A stretch of 64,000 nt of DNA from Elusimicrobia bacterium GWC2_64_44 (GTDB taxonomy: Bacteria; Elusimicrobiota; Elusimicrobia; Elusimicrobiales; UBA9959), in the NCBI GenBank assembly GCA_001799845.1, contig MGUG01000031.1, forward strand, positions 1-64,000, given 5' to 3'. A program made the position numbers and the translations under genes. The notes beneath the pieces are model-generated. The model was not told the origin of the DNA, did no database searches, and saw only the letters and a list, made by a program, of their open reading frames with translations. Numbering within the stretch: the stretch's first letter is position 1; the number at the start of each line of letters is the position of its first letter. Shown here piece after piece: positions 17,196 to 27,800 of the stretch.

Positions 17196-20100
17196 TTACG
17201 TAGTGCTCCAGGTACCGGTACTGTTTATAACCACCCATTTATCCAGACTGACTATCCGCAGCGTGATCGTGGCTGAGGTTTCTCCGACCACGCCGTTGGC
17301 TATCGTCCCGCCCACCGTGGAGCCGGCGATAGCGTCGAAAGTGTAGGCCTGGATGGTGACGCCGCCCGTGCCAAGTTTGACCACGGTTATTTCCGCTCCG
17401 ATGTTCTCCGCGCTGATAGCCGGAAGTGTAATGATCTGGGGTGTTCCGGCGGTAACCGTTATGGTCTTGCCGAAATCAGCGGTGGCAATGGTCATGCCGG
17501 TATCCGCAGCCTGCACCGGGTGCAGCGCTATCCTGCCGGTGCCGGTCACCGTCATCGAGCCCACGCTCAATAGGCCGGCGGAATTAAGCGAGGAGACGAC
17601 CACGCCGCTTGAATTGCGCCAGATCTGGGCGTAGACGTTCGAGACCGTGCCGGTAGACTTCACGTCCAGCGCGGCTTTGGGATCGCTGGTGCCTATCCCC
17701 ATGACGCCAGGCTGCAGAATGATCGCCATGGAGGCGCCGCCTCCCTTTATTTCAAGAAAGGCGTTGTTCTGGTCGCTATTGGCGTCTATGCTGAGGGACA
17801 GCGAGTCGTCCGACTTTATCTCTCCGTGGACCAGTCCGGTTTTGCCCAGGTAGAGCACGTCCCCCCACACGTCCAGCAAGCTGCGCGGAGCCAAGGTCCC
17901 TATGCCCACCCGGCCGGTGGCTGTTATTGAACTGACGCTCAACAGGCCAGTGGAGCTCAGCGAGGAGACGATCACGCCCGAAGAGTTGCGCCAGATCTGG
18001 GCCTGGATATTCGCGGCCGTCCCGGCGGAAACCACGTCCAGCGCCGCGCCGGGCGTTCCGGTGGAGACGCCCAGCAGACCGTCTCCGGTGACGAAGACGC
18101 CGCGGTTGCGCGTCCCGTAAAGCGCGGTATCGGTGGAATTGACCACCATGAAGCCGCCTACTGCCTTGAAAACGGCGCGGTCCTCCACGGTGTTCTCCAG
18201 GTAATAACCGCTGTCGGCCTCCGTCTTGGAATCCGCCCAGGTGAACGAACCGCTGGCGGTAGAAGAAGAGCCTTTGCCGGCCGCGAAAGAGTAACTGGCC
18301 ACGGCGCTGTTCTTCCAGCCGCCGGGCACCATGGAGGCCGTACCGCCGGCGGTGTTATAGACGCCGCCGCCCACGAAGGCCCGCTGGCCGCTGGCCGTAT
18401 TGTAGTTGCCGCCGGCCACTACCGACCAGGACTGCGTGACCGAGTTGCCCTGGCCGCCCCCGATGAAGGCTTCCGGCTGTGTGACGCTATTGTCCAGGCC
18501 TCCGGCGATGGAGGAGTAGTCCCCGCTCACCGCGTTATTATCGCCGCCGCCGATCGAGGCGAAACGCCCTTCCGCCGCGTTATTGCGCCCTCCCGCGACT
18601 CCGGACCACATCCCGGCGGCCGAGTTGTTCTCTCCGCCGGGAATTACCGCCGAGGTGCCCGTCACCGTATTGTAAATACCGCCGCCTACGGCGGAGTTGG
18701 AAGCGCTGGCCACGTTAAACTGACCGCCGGTCACCGCCGCCCCTGTCTGATGGGCCTTGTTGGAGCCGCCGCCGCCTACGAACGCCCAGGCCTCTATCGC
18801 CGCGTTAGAACTGCCGCCGCCCACGGTGGCGTACGTCATCAGCGCCGAATTTCCCGTACCTCCGGATACGGTCGCGTAGGAATTGATCCCGGCGTAATTG
18901 TTCTGCCCGCCAGCGACCACCGAGCCCGGGGTCGAGGCCTTGTTGTTGTAACCGCCTCCTATCACGGAATAGATCCCGGAGGCCACCTGGTCCGCGGCGG
19001 TCCTCTTTGTCTGCAGGTCCACGGCCCCGATACCGCGCGGGCCGGGCGCGGCCGAGCCGTTGCCTAAGCCCAGCGTCTGCAGCGAGCCGGCGGTGGAGAT
19101 GAAAATGCCGTTGCCGGAAGAGGTCAGGTCAGTGGCTATCTGAAGACCGGCACCATACATAGTCAGCGAGGACACCGCGAGCAGGCTATGCTGCGCCAGA
19201 TCCAGGTTCTGCGTGGCGGTATGGTCGCCCAGGTTGTCTATGTTGGCCCAGGAAGATTTGCAGGTGTCGGCTATGCACAAGGCTCCTGAAGCGTTGATAT
19301 CCCCCCCCTGCACGTCCAGCTTATGGCCAGGCGCGATCGTGCCGATCCCGACATTGCCGCTGCCCAGCATAGTCAGCAGGTTCGCGCCGCCGTAATTGCG
19401 CACGCCGAAGACTGTTTCAAGCGCGCCCACGGCCTGCGCCGCGACGCCGTTCTTCTTGGCTCCCTCCAACTGTACCGCGGCCACTGAATCCGTGGGATCC
19501 GCGCTGCCGATGATGCCGCCGAGGTACATGCCGGCGGCCCCCGCCGCGCTGGAAAAACCCTGGAGATGCAGGCCGCCGGTCGGACTAGCGGCGGTTATAA
19601 GGCCGAAAGTATCCGTGGTCGGGGCAACACCGGTCACCCCGTGAGCTATATCCCCGTCACCGAGTATGATCATGCCATTGGCGCCGGACGGAGAATAAGC
19701 GCGGATGGTGTAATTCACGTCCAGCGCATAGGAAGGCGTCGTGTCTCCGATCCCCACCTTGCCGGCGAAGTAATTGTCGCCGGAGCCGCTGGAGATGAGC
19801 ACGCCCGTCTGGCTAATATTGCCGGCCACGGTCAGTTGCTGGTCCGGAGTTGCTGCACCTATCGCGACTCTCGACGCGGGTACCGAGAGGTTCTGATTGA
19901 CGTAAATGGCCGCGGTGCCGGGGCCGGTTATGGTGCTGACGGTCAGCTGCGCCGCCGCGTCTATGTTCTGCCCGTTCATATTGAGGCCCTGCGTGGCGGC
20001 ATGGTTGCCCAGGTTGTCGCCGGCGCCGGGCGGCAGGGCGGCGAAGAGAGTGCCCTGCGAGGTCATGGAGGCCACTATCGTACCGCCCCCGTTGCGCCAG

Positions 20101-21710
20101 ATCTGCGCGTAGATGTTTGCGGCGGTCCCGGTAGAGACCAGGTCCAGCGCGGCCTGCGGCACGCGGGTACTGATGCCGATGGTCCGGGCGGAGAGGCTGC
20201 CGTAAAGCACGCCGCCGATGTTCAGTTCGCTGTTAGCGTCAGGAGCGGAGGCGGCCTGGCCGCTGCCCAGTACGATATTCCCTGCGCCGGAGGTGACCGC
20301 CGCCCCGGCGCTCGCGCCGACGAACACGTTATCGGACCCCGTCGTCAGGCCCAGGCCGGCGGAATGGCCCAGGGCCACGACATTGGAAAAAGAGTTGCCG
20401 GAGACGCCCTTGGCCGCCGAAACGCCTACGGCCACGTTGGAGACCCCGCTCTCGTTATAGCGCCCTGCTTCCACCCCGAAGTAAGAATTCTCGTTGCCGG
20501 TATTATTGTTGTAACCCGACGACAGGCCATAAAAACTGTTGGAGGTGCCGCCGCTATTGTCATGGCCGGAATACGCGCCGAAGAACGCGTTGTTGCCGCC
20601 GGCACCGTTGACTTCTCCGGCCAGCGCGCCGAAGAAGGAATTCGAGCCGCCTGAGGTGGTGTTATTGCCGGCGTTATAACCGACCAAAGTGTTCTCGTTG
20701 GCCTGGCTCAGCCGGCCGGCGCCCTCGCCCGCCGCGAGGCTCTTAAGGCCCGGCAGCACGGCCAGCACGGTGCTGCCGTTTATCTGGTAGCGTGCCGCGG
20801 TGATATCGCTTGAGGTGTTCACGCCGAACACTCCGGCCTGCAGCGCCTGCGTGGCTGTATGGTTACCCAGGTTGTCGCCGGCGCCGGGCGGCAAGGCAGC
20901 GAAGAGAGTGCCCTGCGAGGTCATGGAGGCCACTATCGTACCGCCCCCGTTGCGCCAGATCTGCGCGTAGATATCGGACGCCGTACCCGTTGAGACTATA
21001 TCCAGCGGAGCCTGCGGGTCGCTGGTGCCGACACCGACCCTGCCGTACTTTGTCGCCAGGGTGGACCCGCCTACCGAGAAGTCGCTGCCGGCCGCCGCGA
21101 GGCTGCCGGCTATCGCAAGGTTCCCGCCAGTCAGCACCAGGCTCTCGTTGCTGGCCTGAATCACTTTAAAGTAACCGGGGCCGCGGCTCATGGTCAGATA
21201 GCTGTCGTTAGGTTCCCCATCGGGCATCCAGGCGAGCCTTGCGTCGTTGTCGAGGCGGATGTCGCCGCCCCTGACGGTAAGAGAAGAAGCGTCCAGCGTC
21301 AACTGCCCGGTCATGTTATCGCCGGCCTTGGCTACCGAGCCGCTTACATAACCGGCGGTAGCGGCGAACAGCGCGTAGGCGCCGCTGGTCAGGCGCTCGC
21401 GCGGCGTCAGCGTCGTGCCCTCCACCCTTATCTCCAGCCACCAGGCGCCCGTGGCCAGGTCTACGGTGCCCGGCACGGCGAAGGTACTGCGGAACAGGCC
21501 GTTGACGACGGCCACCGGCTGGGGATCGCTGGTGGTGCAGATACCCGCGGTCTCAGCGCTGCAGAGGGAGATCTCCACCGTGCGGTTACCGGTCACGGCC
21601 AGGCCGCTCTCTTTGAGCCGGCCCTGGTAGGTCAGCAGGTTGGGCGCCTCCGCGGCGGCGCAGAACGCCGGCGCGAGCAGGAATAAGGCAGCGAAAATAT
21701 TTTTTTTCAT
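17196..21710 (-). CDS. 1504-aa secreted protein with YadA-head-like and tail-fibre-like repeats
   Basis: A signal peptide (about 1-20) is followed by a domain starting PNLLTYQGRLKESG that is common in secreted repeat proteins. Several units of the form VGIGT..P..ALDVVSTGTA..YAQIWRNGGG follow; these are a low-complexity beta structure found in predicted fibre proteins. Residues about 335-480 repeat the pattern NTLVGYNAGNNTTSGGSNSFFG, and residues about 910-1160 repeat 14-16-residue units of the form (V/I)GGG.NN.A....A, both like left-handed beta-roll heads of YadA/Hia trimeric adhesins. There is no membrane anchor of YadA type and no FlgD-like C-terminal domain, so how it is attached is unclear. 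GGTGA lies 6 bp before the ATG. An adhesin or fibre role is inferred from the repeats. Confidence 0.75.
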   Translation of the reverse strand: MKKNIFAALFLLAPAFCAAAEAPNLLTYQGRLKESGLAVTGNRTVEISLCSAETAGICTTSDPQPVAVVNGLFRSTFAVPGTVDLATGAWWLEIRVEGTTLTPRERLTSGAYALFAATAGYVSGSVAKAGDNMTGQLTLDASSLTVRGGDIRLDNDARLAWMPDGEPNDSYLTMSRGPGYFKVIQASNESLVLTGGNLAIAGSLAAAGSDFSVGGSTLATKYGRVGVGTSDPQAPLDIVSTGTASDIYAQIWRNGGGTIVASMTSQGTLFAALPPGAGDNLGNHTATQALQAGVFGVNTSSDITAARYQINGSTVLAVLPGLKSLAAGEGAGRLSQANENTLVGYNAGNNTTSGGSNSFFGALAGEVNGAGGNNAFFGAYSGHDNSGGTSNSFYGLSSGYNNNTGNENSYFGVEAGRYNESGVSNVAVGVSAAKGVSGNSFSNVVALGHSAGLGLTTGSDNVFVGASAGAAVTSGAGNIVLGSGQAASAPDANSELNIGGVLYGSLSARTIGISTRVPQAALDLVSTGTAANIYAQIWRNGGGTIVASMTSQGTLFAALPPGAGDNLGNHAATQGLNMNGQNIDAAAQLTVSTITGPGTAAIYVNQNLSVPASRVAIGAATPDQQLTVAGNISQTGVLISSGSGDNYFAGKVGIGDTTPSYALDVNYTIRAYSPSGANGMIILGDGDIAHGVTGVAPTTDTFGLITAASPTGGLHLQGFSSAAGAAGMYLGGIIGSADPTDSVAAVQLEGAKKNGVAAQAVGALETVFGVRNYGGANLLTMLGSGNVGIGTIAPGHKLDVQGGDINASGALCIADTCKSSWANIDNLGDHTATQNLDLAQHSLLAVSSLTMYGAGLQIATDLTSSGNGIFISTAGSLQTLGLGNGSAAPGPRGIGAVDLQTKRTAADQVASGIYSVIGGGYNNKASTPGSVVAGGQNNYAGINSYATVSGGTGNSALMTYATVGGGSSNAAIEAWAFVGGGGSNKAHQTGAAVTGGQFNVASASNSAVGGGIYNTVTGTSAVIPGGENNSAAGMWSGVAGGRNNAAEGRFASIGGGDNNAVSGDYSSIAGGLDNSVTQPEAFIGGGQGNSVTQSWSVVAGGNYNTASGQRAFVGGGVYNTAGGTASMVPGGWKNSAVASYSFAAGKGSSSTASGSFTWADSKTEADSGYYLENTVEDRAVFKAVGGFMVVNSTDTALYGTRNRGVFVTGDGLLGVSTGTPGAALDVVSAGTAANIQAQIWRNSSGVIVSSLSSTGLLSVSSITATGRVGIGTLAPRSLLDVWGDVLYLGKTGLVHGEIKSDDSLSLSIDANSDQNNAFLEIKGGGASMAIILQPGVMGIGTSDPKAALDVKSTGTVSNVYAQIWRNSSGVVVSSLNSAGLLSVGSMTVTGTGRIALHPVQAADTGMTIATADFGKTITVTAGTPQIITLPAISAENIGAEITVVKLGTGGVTIQAYTFDAIAGSTVGGTIANGVVGETSATITLRIVSLDKWVVINSTGTWSTT
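20001..20114. repeat. 114-bp direct repeat, copy 1
   Basis: Near-identical to 20859-20972 (about three mismatches seen). It codes for the same peptide unit in the same frame of the 1504-aa protein. This indicates recent internal duplication or gene conversion. Confidence 0.85.
20859..20972. repeat. 114-bp direct repeat, copy 2
   Basis: Second copy of the unit at 20001-20114, offset by 858 bp (286 codons), so the frame is kept. Confidence 0.85.
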
Positions 21711-21780
21711 AAATGATCACCGTGCCCGCCCCGGCCAACGCCGAGGAAGGGCTTAATTTTGCGCGCGGCACTCTCCGCCG

Positions 21781-21827
21781 GGCCTGACCGCAAGGCCTGG
21801 CAGGCCGGGGGCGCGCGCCGCCCCCGG
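21781..21827 (-). terminator. GC-rich hairpin after the giant gene (weak or factor-dependent terminator, or 3' protector)
   Basis: Immediately after the stop of the 8434-aa gene lies a perfect 9-bp stem (CCGGGGGCG 21805-21813, CGCCCCCGG 21819-21827, 5-nt loop). A second hairpin GGCCT/AGGCC (21794-21806) lies directly beside it. No U-tract follows on the minus strand, so it may slow or stabilise transcripts rather than terminate fully. Confidence 0.5.
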
Positions 21828-21834
21828 TGCTTTA

Positions 21835-24800
21835 TTACTTCACTACCGCGAACTTGCGTATCACTTTCTTGTACTCTCCGGTCGCCTCGAATTTAACGCG
21901 CACCGAGTAAACATACACGCCCGAAGCCACCTTGGACGGTATGTTCCAGACGGTCTCGTAGACTCCCGCCGACGGCGAACTGAAATCGCCGTCCTTGAAT
22001 TCCTTTACGGCCCGCCCGGTCACGTCGAAGACCGTCACCTGCTTGAGCAGGGGGCTCTGGTCGCTCTCTATGTGGAAAGTGGCCGTGCGCCGCGCCGGGT
22101 TGGGGTAGACATAGACGCGCGCCGCCTTAAGCAGCTCGCCCAGCGGGCTGACCTGCAGGGCCTCGCCGGCCTTCACGCGCAGCGACAGTTCTTTGAAGCC
22201 GCCCTTCGGGTCGGGCACGCGCAGCACGTACTTGCCGGGGAGCAGGTTCGCTATGAGGAACTTGCCGGCCGCGTCCACGGGCGCGTCGGCCACCTGCCGG
22301 CCGCGCTGGAACAGCTGCACCCGCGGGGCAGAACCGGCGGCGCTGGCGCGGCGGCCCAGCGCGCTCAGGCGGTAGCCCGCCAGCTCGCCGCCTATGCTCG
22401 CAAGCTCGTAATTCACTGCCAGGGTAAAGTCCGCGTCCAGGCGGCCCAGCGCCAGGCCGTCCGAGCCTACGCTGCTGATGATGTCCTCCGCTTCCCATGT
22501 GGCCTGCACGCGGTAGCTGCCCGCGGCCAGGCCGGTCAGCGCGTAGCTGCCGCTGCCGTCGCCCACCGTGTAGGCGGAGGCCTGCAGGAGGCCCGCGGCG
22601 TCGTAGGCCTCCAGCAGCACGCCGGTGATGCCGGCGCTCGAGATGGTGGTCACGCGGCCGCTGATGCGGTCGGGCGGCACGGCGGCCTGCGCGGTGGCGG
22701 CATTGGAGAGCGCGCTCCAGTTGCCGGCGTCGTCGCGCGTCCAGGCGCGCAGGTAATAGGTCTCGCCCGGGACCAGCCCGGTCAGCTCAACACTGCGCGC
22801 GGAGCCGGCGCTCACGGCGGTGAAGGCCGAGCCGGTCTGCGCGGCCGCAGTGCCGAACTCCGCGGCGTAGGTGGAATGCTGTATCTTGTACTGCCCGTAG
22901 AGGATCATGCCGGAGCCGCCGTCGTCGCCGGGGGCCGTCCACGCCACGCTGAGATTGCCGGGCGCGCTGCCGCTGGAGGCGGAGAGGTCGGAGATGGCCG
23001 CCGGCGCGGTATTGTCCGCGAACCCGAAGGTGGAGCCGTAGACCCCGAAGCCGATGGACTGCACGGGCTGCGTGTTATCCGCGGCGTACAGCGTATAGTA
23101 GTAGCTGGCCCCGTTCTCGAGCGACGCGCGCAGCAGTTCGCCGGGAGCGTAGCTCCAGCTGGCGGCGGGGGCCACCGCGGCGCTGGAGCCCGCAACGGTC
23201 CAGGTACCGGCGGCGAAGTCCCACCATTTCCCGTCGGTGAGGCGCTTGAGCATCAGGGTCAGGGCGGACACGCCGGAGACGTCGGAGACCGTGCCGCTGA
23301 CGGCGGCGGCCGAGTCCACCACCGCGCCGTCGGCTGGCGCTCCGGGAGCGATGACCGGCGGCGCCGAATCCAGAGTGAAGGCGCGCGTGGCGTTGGCCAG
23401 GGAATAATTGCCGGCCGTGTCGCTCGAGCGGGCCAGGAACTCGTAGGCAACACCTTCCTGCCAGACTATGCCGAAGTTATGCGACCACGTCCCGGTGCCG
23501 GTCGCTAAGAACCAGACCGGGGAGGAAGCCAGGAAGGCCGCGCCGTCCCAGTACCTGGCGGCCGCGACTTCTTTCACCGCCACCTCTACGGCGGCGGCGT
23601 CGTGCGACCTGGCGTCGGAAGCCGTGCCGGCTACGTAGGCCAGCGCTGCCTGGAAGGGCGCGGCGGGAGTAGAGAACCAGACCTCGGGGCCGGCCACGTA
23701 CTTGAGGATCTTGAAGGCGTCTATCCCGGTTACAACCTCGGTGTTGCCGGCCAGGTCCCGCGCCCTTACCGAGACATAGCTGGTGGCGTCGTTGGGCAGG
23801 CCGGCGAAATCCACACCCCACGCCCCGGCGTAGACGGCCGGGCCGGTGCTGAGCGCGGCCACCGCGGTCCACGGGTAGGCCGCTGCGTCGCCGCTGCCCT
23901 GGTTGGGGCTGGCGCTGTATTCTATGGCCGCCAGGCCCGACAGCGCGTCGGCGAAGTCCACGTCGTAGACGGCCCCGCCGTCGTCCATGCGCCAGAAGTT
24001 CTCTCCGGCCTGGTTGCGGGCGATGGACGGAGCCACTGTGTCCTTGAGGATATAGAAGGCGTCCACGGTGGTGGTGGAATTGCCGTTATTGTCGAAGGCC
24101 CGCACGCTTATATAGTTGGTGCCCGGTGTGAGCAGCTCGAACATGCCGGCCGGCAGCGACCAGTCCTGCGCGTAGGCCTGGGAATTAAGCGAGGCCGCCA
24201 CGGTGGTCCAGCCGGGATCGGCGTCGGGCGCGCTGGCCGGCGCCGGGGCGGCCAGCACCTGGAAGTAGGCCAAATACGCGCCGCCAGCGTCGGCGAAGTC
24301 CATGTCGTAGAGCGCGCCGGGCGCGCTGCGCCAGGCGGGGTCGCCGGGCGCGCCGCTCATCGTCGGGCTGGAGAGGTCCAGCGCCGGGTCGGTGCGCGTC
24401 ATCGTGGAGCCCAGGGCCGTCCAGGCCGTGGCCGTGCCCGCCGCGTTGACGGCGCGGGCGCGGGCGTAATACCGGAGGTCGTCCTCGAGCCCGGTGAAGT
24501 AACGGCTGCCGCCGGCCAGCGTGAACGAGGAGGCCAGCAGCGTGTGAGCCTCGTCGCTAGAGAGCTGCACGTCGTAGAGCGTGCCGCCGGGGTTATCGTT
24601 GACGAGCCAGTTGACCTGCAGCGAGGAGATATAGACCCCGCTGAAAGCCGCCGAGGACGGCTGCGCCGCATAGGTGGTGGTGGTCAGCGCCGCGCTCCAG
24701 GGCGTCTCCACCCCGGCGTGGCTGCGGGCCTTCACGCGGAAGGTGTGGGACGCGTCGGGCGCCAGCCCGCCCAGCTGCAGGTAACCAGCCGCCGCCCAGG

Positions 24801-27800
24801 GGGTGGACGAGAAGGACGCGCCGGCCACTTCCAGGGAATACTCGGTGCCCAGGACGGCCGCGGAATAGACCTCGCTCCTGGCCTGGGCGCCGTCATAGCC
24901 GCCGAAGACCAGCAGGCGGCCGTTGCGCTCGCCGAAGGCGTGCGCCTGCAGGGGCCGCGGCAGGGCCGGCTGCTCTTCCCAGGGGCCCAGCGTGCCTTCA
25001 TAAGTGACGGCCGCGCGGTAAACCGTATCTTTGGCCGCGGTGCCGTTATTGCCGCCCGCCGTGAACAGGCCGTGCGGGGAAGCGGTCAGGCCATGGCTGA
25101 ACCTCGGGCCGGGCAGCGCCGTCACGGCCGTCCAGCCGGCCAGCGTGCCGTCGGGGTTGAAGCCGGACAGCCAGACCTCGGCGCGCGCGGCTGCGCCGTC
25201 GCTGCCGCCGGCGACGCAGAGGCGGGCCGGCCCGCTGGAGATGGCGACGGCCGCGGCCAGGCCGTAGCGGGCCTCGTCCAGGCTGCCGGCCAGGGTCCAG
25301 GCGGACAGCGTACCGTCTTCGGAGACGGAGGCCTTGTAAATTTCAGAGCGCGCGCCGCCGTTGTAGCCGCCCACCACATAGAGGCGGTCGTCTACGGCGG
25401 CCAGGCCGTGAGCATAAACCGGCAGCAGCAGGGAGGTCTCGGCCTTCCACTCCCCCAGCGCGCCGGCGGAGCTGACCGGGGCGCTCCAGACCTCGCCGCG
25501 CGGGGACGACCCGTCGTAGCCGCCTATCACGTAGACCCGGCCCTTCAGGGAGACCGAGGCGTGGCCGTAGCGCGCCGCCGGCAGCGCTCGGGCCTGCGTC
25601 CAGGCGCCCACGCGGCCGGTCACCGACAGCGGCGCGGCCCAGACGTCGGACCGGTAAAGGGTGCCGTCGCTGCCGCCGGAAACCAGCAGCAGGTCGCCCG
25701 CCAGCGCCAGCGCGTGGCCGTAGCGGGCGGCGTAAAGGTTATCGGTGCCGCCCCAGTCGCCGGCGCCCTGCCCGCCGGGGTTCTGCCCGGCGTCCCAGTA
25801 GAGGCCCGCGCTGTTAGGTCCCAGGGTATAAAGCCCCAGGGTAAGCGGCGGCATGGCCCGGCTCGGGCCGGCGGCGGTCACGTAAGAGCTGCTCCGGCCC
25901 GACGAGGGAGAGATCGCGCGCAGCCGCAGGTAATAGGTGGTGTTGGGCCGCAGGATATCGAGCGTGGCCCACAGGTTAGCCGTCTGCGACGAGACCTCTA
26001 CCGGCGAGAAGTTAACGGCCGTGGACAGGTCGGCCTGGTAGAGCGTGCCGGCGGGGTTGAAATTTGCCGACCAGGCGACTTCGGAGGTGGACTGCCACAG
26101 TGTATAGCCGGCGAGAGCCGGGGGAGCCGGCAGGGTGATGGTGGAGCCCAGCGCCAGCCACGGCGAGAGTTCGTTGTGGTTGCCCAGGGCCGCAACCTGG
26201 AACCAGTAGGTGGTATTGGGCTGCAGGCCGGAGAAAGCCTGGGCGTAAGGGCCTTCGCCGGGCGCGGCGAGGAGCGTGGCGCTCGAAGTCACGAACTCGT
26301 CGCTGGAGGCCGCCACCGCGTAGCGCGTGCCGGGGCCGTTGCCCTCCGGCAGCCACTCCACGGTTACCGCCCCGCTGGAGACCGCGGCATAGACGGCGGC
26401 TGAGCCGGGCGCCGTGACATAGGTGGAATACTCGCTGGTCCCGCCGTAGTTAGGGGCGCCGGCCCAGTTGAGCGCGCCGGTCCTGAAGTAATACGTGGTG
26501 TTGGGAGACAGCTCCGTGACCTTCAGCGAAACGGCCAGGCCGTCGGCCGTGCGCGAGGACTTCGCGGTCCCGCCGAAGCCGGCGGAGGTGGAGGCCTCCA
26601 GACTGTAGCCGGCGGAGAAGACGGCGGTCCAGCCGAAGCCGGCCGAGGAAACATACACCGAGGGGGCGCCCGCGGTAACGGGGGCCTCGGCCAGCGTGAC
26701 CGGCTCAGCGCCGTTGGAGTCGGCGGACCAGTTGCCGGCCTGGTCGCGCGCCCAGGCGCGGAAATAGTAAGTGGTGTTGGCCCCGAGGTCGGGCACCGGC
26801 ACGGCCTGCGGCGCGCCGGCCGCGACGCCCGACGTGGAGACGTAGACGTGCGTGCTGTGGAACACCGCCCCGGTGCTCCAGGCCACGGTGTAGGACGAGT
26901 ACTGAAGCGCGTACTCCGCTATGCCGCTCGGGAATTCAGCCGGCGCGGAGAAGGAGATCAGCGCGGCGTAAGTGGACCCGGTCACCGCGGAGAGGGTATT
27001 GATAGCGGCGGGCGCGGCCGTATCCTTGAGGATGACGAAGGCGTCCTGCCAGAGGTTGGTGTTGACCGGCGCCGAGTAGTCCCAGGCGCGCACCGAGTAG
27101 TAATTGGTGCCGCTCTGCAGCAGGTTCCAGAGCGGTTCGCTCATCGGCAGCGATACGTCGCGCCAATTCGTGCCGTCGCCGGAGAAAATACTGTTCCACG
27201 CCGATATTTCCGTACCCGTACGGCCGGGGGCGCTCCAGATAGCGCCCTGAGCCGTATCCAGGCGGCTGTGCGCGTCTATAAAGGTCAGGTCCATGTTAAA
27301 GCCGTACGTGCTGCGCCAGACCGCGTCGGCATAACTTGAGAGGATGACGGGCGGCGTGGTGTCTTTGAACACCGCGAAGACCGGGGTCTCAACGGAGACA
27401 TTGCCTGAGCCGTCGGAAGCGCGCACATAGATGTAGTTGGTGCCGTCCTCGAGCAGGGCCCAGGTCGGATCGTCGAAAGTCCAGTCAGAGGCGTAATCGT
27501 TCACCTCCATGCCGCTCAGCAGGGGGCGCCACTCCACGGTGACGCGGCCGGTCTGCAGCGGGCCGGTGGTGGCGCGCACCTCGAAGCTCTCCAGGCCGGA
27601 GCCGCCGAGGTCGTGGAAGTACACGGAGTAGGCGCGGGTAGGGGCGGCATACCAGGTATAGTCGTCGATCGCTTCCAGGTCTTCTATGGTCGGGACCAGG
27701 TTTTCGGTCGGGGTGCAGGTGCTGCCGGCCGCGGCATAGTTGGCCACGCCGTTCCAGTTCAGCGGGCCGACGCGCAGGTAATAGGTGGTATTTGCCAGCA

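Noticed and set aside
23602-26403. A 933-codon open frame on the plus strand, with others at 14481-16223, 52296-54575 and 60417-62579
   Set aside because: They lie antisense to strongly supported genes, show no domain or signal and have skewed Arg/Gly/His-rich composition. This is the expected shadow of GC-biased codons on the other strand.
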